Positions 32,451-36,762 of a stretch of 36,762 bases of DNA are shown here, one piece after another. The first letter of the stretch is position 1. The number at the start of each line of letters is the position of its first letter. Source of the DNA: Novosphingobium sp. (GTDB lineage Bacteria; Pseudomonadota; Alphaproteobacteria; Sphingomonadales; Sphingomonadaceae); assembly GCA_017744735.1 (NCBI GenBank), contig JAGIAR010000016.1, positions 1-36,762 on the forward strand, given 5' to 3'. Position numbers and translations under genes: made by a program. The notes beneath the pieces are model-generated. The model did not search any database. It saw only the letters and a list, made by a program, of their open reading frames with translations, and was not told the DNA's origin.

Positions 32451-35400
32451 ATGAACCGCAACACGCGTCGCCTCTTGGCGCTTGGTGTTTCCGCAATGGC
32501 GTTGAATTCGGCTGTGGCACACGCCGAGGGTCCTGGCTTTATCCAGAACAACGTCGGCAACGGCACGGTCACGCTGGACCTTTCGAACATCGGCACGGGG
32601 GCCGACGGTCAGGCCGGTGACAGCGACACGCCGAACGCCACCGTCAACGGCTTCGGCAGCGGCTGGGTGATCCAGACGCAATTCGCGCCGAGCATCGCGG
32701 ACCAGCACCTCATCGTCGACAGCCCGGTGAGCATCCTCGCCGATGCGACCGGCACTGCGGTGGCCAGTGCGACCGTCGTCGGCGCCATCCTGCAGAACGC
32801 CGCGGCCAGCGACACCGCCTCGAACACGATCGCAATCACCAGCTCGCTCGGGATCGGCGCGCATGCGGCAGCGACCAACGCTGCCGGCAGCGCTACCGCC
32901 ACGGCCCAGATCGTCGGCCCGGCCGCGATCAACCAGATGGCCTTCGCGGACGACGCGAACAACACCATCTCGGTCGGCGAGGGCAATTCCATCACGATCG
33001 ATTCGATCGCGACCGCCAACGCGGACGACTTCGCTGGCGCGGGCGCCAGCATCGGCCAGGGCGTGCAGCAGCTGTCGCTCGGTGACGACACGGCTTCGGC
33101 CGACATCGCCAACTCGGGCGACTTCGGCGTGAACGCCGTGGCGCACGCGGGCCTGTCGACCTCGACCACCACCTCGCTGCTGCCGAACTCCGCTGCCGCC
33201 AGCGCCAGCGTCCTTGCAGGCGTCGCGCAGGTTGCCTGGGGCAGCACCTCGGCGCATGCCGACATCACCAACGCCGCGGGCGGCACCTTCAACGTCGGCG
33301 CGGACGCGCAGGCCAGCGCTGCCTCGGAAGCGACCGCCAACGCCTTCGTCGGTGTCGGCATCGCCCAGCTCGCCGTCGCGGACGGCGGTGCGACCGGCGC
33401 CGATGCGGTGGCTTCGGTCGATAACGCGGGTGCGATGGGCGTTGTCGCCAGCGCCAGCGCGGTCGGCGGGACCGACGACGCGCATGCCTTCGCCGGCGTG
33501 GGCGCGGGCCTGCTGCAGGTGGCGGTCGGCACGACCGAAACCGGCGCTGCTTCGTTCACCAACTCGGGTTCGTTCAATGTGAACGCCGATGCGACCGCCA
33601 ATGGCGGTGAAGACGCCACTGCGATCGCCTTCGTCGGTGCCGGGATCGGCCAGATTGCCTATGGCGACGAAGCGGCCACCGCCGACGTCGACAACAGCGG
33701 CGCGATCGACCTGGGGGCTTCGGCCTCGGCCACCTCGGGCAGCGAGGGTGCCGGTTCGAACAACGCGGTCGCGGTCGCCGGCAGCCTCATCGGCAGCATG
33801 CAGGTCGCGATCGGCGGCACCACTGCCGACGTGACGCTGACCAATGCGGCGACGGCCGATGCGACCGTTCCGGCCTCGATGGTCGGAGGGGCGCAGGCGC
33901 ATGCCGTGGCGGATAACGAAGCGACGGCTGCTGCCTTCTACGGCGTGGGCGTCGGCCAGGTGGCGATCGCCGGCGGCGACACCGCCACCGGCGTCGATGC
34001 CTCGGCCCTGGTCGACAACAACGGCATGCTCTCCTTCACCGCGGACGCCACGGCGACCGCCGGTTCGGACGATGCGCATGCCTATTCGGGCTTCCTGATG
34101 GGCGCGCTGCAGGTCGCGGTTGCGACTTCCGGCACCGCCGCGGCGACCTTCTCCAACGGCACGGCCGGCGAAGTCGACTTCACCGCCGGCGCGCTTGCCA
34201 ACGGCGGCGAAGATGCCCAGGCGATCGCGATCGGCGGGCTCGGCGTGGTCCAGGTCGCCTATGGTGACCAGATCGGCGTGGCCAGCCTTACCAACGACGG
34301 TACGTTCACCGTCGGTGCGGACGCCACTGCCGTTGCCGGCACCCAGACCGCACTTGCGGGCGCGGGTCTCCTGCTCGGCGTCGGCCAGGTCGCCATCGGC
34401 GGCACCAGCGCCACGGCCGATCTGACCAACACCGGCGAGTTCGACATCCACGCGAACGCCAGTGCCAGCGGTGCGGTCGAAGCGACCGCCATTGCCGGCC
34501 TCGGGGTCGGTCTTGCGCAGGTCGCGGTTGCCGAAACCGCCGCTTCGGTCGGCTTCGACAACAGCAACAGCTTCAGCATCGGCGTGAACGGGACCGCGAT
34601 CGCGGGCACCGATGATGCGCATGCCTATGGTGGCTTCTTGCTCGGCATGGCTCAGGTTGCGGTTGCGACCTCGGGCGATGCCTCGGCAAGCCTCACCAAC
34701 GGCGGATCGCTCGACATCGGCTCGCACATGCTCGCCGAAGGTGGCGAGGATGCTGACGCCTACTCGATCGCCGGCGTCGGGATCCTCCAGGCTGCGGTCG
34801 GAATCGACGGCAGTGGCAGCGCTTCGATCGTCAACACCTCCGAACTGAGCGTCGGCTCGGATGCCACGGCCGCGGCCGGAACGGATGCGGCAACTGCGGT
34901 TGCGGTGCTCGGCGCGGGTGTCGCCCAGGTCGCCTTCGGTGACAGCGCTGCGCATGCATCGCTCACCAACGCGTCGGGCGCTTCGATCACGATCGGCGCG
35001 ACCGCCAATGCGCATGGCGCCTTCAGCACCACCACCGACGGTTACGATCCGGCGGTGACGGCGAATGCCGCTGCCCTCGTCGGCGTCGGCATCGGCCAGG
35101 TTGCGATCGCGACCGGGGCCGGCACGGCTTCCGATAGCGGGGCCTTCGCCTTCCTGTCGAACCAGACCAGCGGCACGATCTCCATCGGCGCCGAAGCCAA
35201 TGCCAGCGGCACTGCCGGGGCCAGCGCCAACGCGCAGGTGCTCGCGGGCATCGCTCAGGTTGCCTTCGGTTCGTCGGCCGAGCTCGACAACAACGGCTCG
35301 ATCGACATCTCAGCGGCCGCCAATGCGATCTCGAGCGCCAACGCCTTTGCCGGCGCCAGCGTGCTCGGGACGGTCCAGATGGTGGGCGGGACCGATGCGT

Positions 35401-36762
35401 CGGCTGTCTTCTCTAACGGCAGCAGCGGCTCCTACACCGTGTCTGCTTCGGCCAACGCGCTCGGCGCCGGTACTTCGGATGTGGCGGTCGCTACCGCGAC
35501 CGGCCTGATGCAGATCGGCCTGGGCACTGCGGTTCTCAGCGTGGTGAACTCGGGTTCGATGGCGGTCTCGGCTCTTGCGGTGGCCAAGGGAACTTCGGGC
35601 GCTTCTGCCGCTGCCTACGCTACCGGCGTGCTGCAGGGCGGGCTCGGGATCGTGGACGGCTACCTCGACAACAGCGGTGTGTTCAGCGTCAAGGCTGATG
35701 CCTCGGCGACCGGCGACGCTTCCTACGCTGCGGCCTATGCGGCGGGGTACATCGGCCAGGGCCTCTCGAGCGTAAATCTCCTCAACGAAAACGAGTTCGA
35801 CGTTGCGGCTACGGCAGTCGGCGGCGCCGAGGGCTACGCCAGCGCGGTCGGCATGTATGTCCAGCAGAGCACCATCGCCGGCTCGATCACCAACGAAGGA
35901 ACGCTCTCGGTTTCGGCCAAGGCGTCCGGCGGCAGTTCCGCCTTCGCTCATGCCTATGGCATCGATGTCGAGGCGGACGATTACGCTCTGAAGATTACCA
36001 ACAGCGGCAGCATCGATGTCGAAGCTGTGGTGGATGCGCCTTATGCTACCGCCAACGCGACGGGCATCTATGTCGGCAACGACGGTCTGGGCGTTCTGCC
36101 TACTTCCGAGGATCTCGTCATCGAAAACTCGGGCAGCATCCGTGCTGCGGTGAGCTACGATGGCGGCGACACGTTCCAGTGGGGCAATGCGATCAACGTG
36201 CAGGATGCGCCGCATCCGGTCGAGATCGACCTCGTTGGCGGTACTGCCGGTCCGGCGCACATTTGGGGCAACATCGACATCTCTTCGGACGATGCGATCG
36301 TGGTTTCGGATGGCGAGACGGACTTCAACGGCGTGATCAACCCCGATCTCGTCAAGGAAGGCTCGCTGACCATCGCGACGGGCGGGACTCTGTTCCTGCG
36401 CAACGATCTGGGCGAGACCGAGGGGACCTACAACGGCCCGTCGAACGTCTACATCGACAGCGCGGACATCCAGGGGACGCTGGCTCTCGAACTGCCGACC
36501 GACAACACCGGGAGCACCTCGGGGACGCCGGAGCCGTTCAACAGCTACTCGCATGTCTTCGCGAACGACGTGACGATCGGCTCGGGCGCGGTTCTCGAAG
36601 TTCGTCCGGCGAGCACCAACGGGCTCTATGCGGACGAGTACTACTTCGACAACGTGATCGAGGCATCGAACTCGCTGTCTGGGACGTTTGCGAGCACGAA
36701 TGCGGGTTCGATCTTCCTCGACGCGACGGCGATCTACGACGGCGACCACAATGGCGACGGCG
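32451..36762 (+). CDS. Giant Ala-rich repetitive secreted protein, probable autotransporter passenger (3' end outside window)
   Basis: An open frame of 1437 complete codons with no stop before the window edge. Residues 1-25 form a signal peptide (ends AHA-E). About 20 or more imperfect repeats follow, mostly 44-57 residues and most often 45, each with the scheme N-x-G-x-F/I-x-V-x-A-x-A-x-A ... D-A-x-A ... G-V/A-G-x-x-Q-V-A; toward the C-terminus they shorten to about 35-41. I saw no Cys. From about residue 1220 the sequence changes to non-repeating text (SGSIRAAV, GGTLFLRND, GSGAVLEVRP) typical of autotransporter passengers just before the barrel. The alternating small/hydrophobic pattern suggests a beta-solenoid. 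A C-terminal barrel is predicted beyond the window but not seen. In-frame ATG 32433 is less likely because the ribosome binding site follows it. Confidence 0.8.
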   Translation, partial: MNRNTRRLLALGVSAMALNSAVAHAEGPGFIQNNVGNGTVTLDLSNIGTGADGQAGDSDTPNATVNGFGSGWVIQTQFAPSIADQHLIVDSPVSILADATGTAVASATVVGAILQNAAASDTASNTIAITSSLGIGAHAAATNAAGSATATAQIVGPAAINQMAFADDANNTISVGEGNSITIDSIATANADDFAGAGASIGQGVQQLSLGDDTASADIANSGDFGVNAVAHAGLSTSTTTSLLPNSAAASASVLAGVAQVAWGSTSAHADITNAAGGTFNVGADAQASAASEATANAFVGVGIAQLAVADGGATGADAVASVDNAGAMGVVASASAVGGTDDAHAFAGVGAGLLQVAVGTTETGAASFTNSGSFNVNADATANGGEDATAIAFVGAGIGQIAYGDEAATADVDNSGAIDLGASASATSGSEGAGSNNAVAVAGSLIGSMQVAIGGTTADVTLTNAATADATVPASMVGGAQAHAVADNEATAAAFYGVGVGQVAIAGGDTATGVDASALVDNNGMLSFTADATATAGSDDAHAYSGFLMGALQVAVATSGTAAATFSNGTAGEVDFTAGALANGGEDAQAIAIGGLGVVQVAYGDQIGVASLTNDGTFTVGADATAVAGTQTALAGAGLLLGVGQVAIGGTSATADLTNTGEFDIHANASASGAVEATAIAGLGVGLAQVAVAETAASVGFDNSNSFSIGVNGTAIAGTDDAHAYGGFLLGMAQVAVATSGDASASLTNGGSLDIGSHMLAEGGEDADAYSIAGVGILQAAVGIDGSGSASIVNTSELSVGSDATAAAGTDAATAVAVLGAGVAQVAFGDSAAHASLTNASGASITIGATANAHGAFSTTTDGYDPAVTANAAALVGVGIGQVAIATGAGTASDSGAFAFLSNQTSGTISIGAEANASGTAGASANAQVLAGIAQVAFGSSAELDNNGSIDISAAANAISSANAFAGASVLGTVQMVGGTDASAVFSNGSSGSYTVSASANALGAGTSDVAVATATGLMQIGLGTAVLSVVNSGSMAVSALAVAKGTSGASAAAYATGVLQGGLGIVDGYLDNSGVFSVKADASATGDASYAAAYAAGYIGQGLSSVNLLNENEFDVAATAVGGAEGYASAVGMYVQQSTIAGSITNEGTLSVSAKASGGSSAFAHAYGIDVEADDYALKITNSGSIDVEAVVDAPYATANATGIYVGNDGLGVLPTSEDLVIENSGSIRAAVSYDGGDTFQWGNAINVQDAPHPVEIDLVGGTAGPAHIWGNIDISSDDAIVVSDGETDFNGVINPDLVKEGSLTIATGGTLFLRNDLGETEGTYNGPSNVYIDSADIQGTLALELPTDNTGSTSGTPEPFNSYSHVFANDVTIGSGAVLEVRPASTNGLYADEYYFDNVIEASNSLSGTFASTNAGSIFLDATAIYDGDHNGDG

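Noticed and set aside
32442..35015. Long antisense open frame (857 residues) opposite the repetitive protein
   Set aside because: It mirrors the repeats on the other strand, is Arg/Gly/Asp-rich without recognisable motifs, and has no credible start or ribosome binding site. The plus-strand frame has a signal peptide and runs through the whole region.
32451..36762. Repeats considered as a CRISPR array or minisatellite
   Set aside because: The repeats are conserved at protein level, vary at DNA level, have uneven lengths that are multiples of three and lie within one open frame; there are no short identical repeats with unique spacers.

Overview
The window looks like chromosomal DNA of a high-GC alphaproteobacterium, most likely a sphingomonad (Sphingomonas/Novosphingobium/Erythrobacter type). 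The reasons are the 3' end of an rRNA operon with a trailing initiator tRNA, the abundance of TonB-dependent receptors (TBDRs), a lignostilbene/carotenoid cleavage oxygenase, a beta-propeller phytase beside a TBDR, and strong GC bias at third codon positions, which produces many long antisense shadow frames. I see no transposase, integrase, phage gene or CRISPR array. All assignments are by eye from motifs; no database search was run.

Layout. (1) 1-824: 3' end of 23S rRNA, 5S rRNA, terminator, tRNA-fMet, terminator. (2) 977-10441: a catabolic stretch with a tannase-family lipoprotein and a glutathionyl-hydroquinone-reductase-like GST, a REPIN-like inverted repeat, a convergent GH3 beta-glucosidase, then a four-gene operon: SDR dehydrogenase, FMN alpha-hydroxyacid dehydrogenase and two tandem paralogous aromatic-acid-type MFS transporters. 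This fits hydrolysis, uptake and oxidation of plant phenolic esters or glycosides. (3) 10498-22163: a phosphate block. TBDR A is translationally coupled to a beta-propeller phytase; TBDR B is followed by a histidine acid phosphatase; convergent to these lie exopolyphosphatase (ppx) and polyphosphate kinase (ppk). (4) 22285-26533: a third TBDR, a PhoB-type response regulator with a degenerate receiver, and a MarR regulator. (5) 26551-32059: a tightly packed operon divergent from marR: aldehyde dehydrogenase, carotenoid/lignostilbene cleavage oxygenase, SnoaL-like protein, zinc alcohol dehydrogenase, alpha/beta-hydrolase. (6) 32451 to the window end: a very large Ala-rich repetitive secreted protein, probably an autotransporter passenger, cut by the window edge.

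The unifying observation is a set of Pho-box-like sites with half-sites spaced 11 bp apart. They occur upstream of TBDR A, TBDR B, TBDR C, ppk and the atypical PhoB-like regulator. TBDR A and TBDR B carry nearly superimposable promoters. I infer a local phosphate-starvation locus: outer-membrane capture of phytate or organophosphate (TBDRs), dephosphorylation by two unrelated phytase-type enzymes, polyphosphate storage and mobilisation (ppk/ppx), and a regulator with a PhoB-like DNA-binding helix that may not depend on phosphorylation in the usual way. The second standout is the repetitive protein, whose roughly 45-residue repeats are themselves organised in a four-repeat higher-order period.
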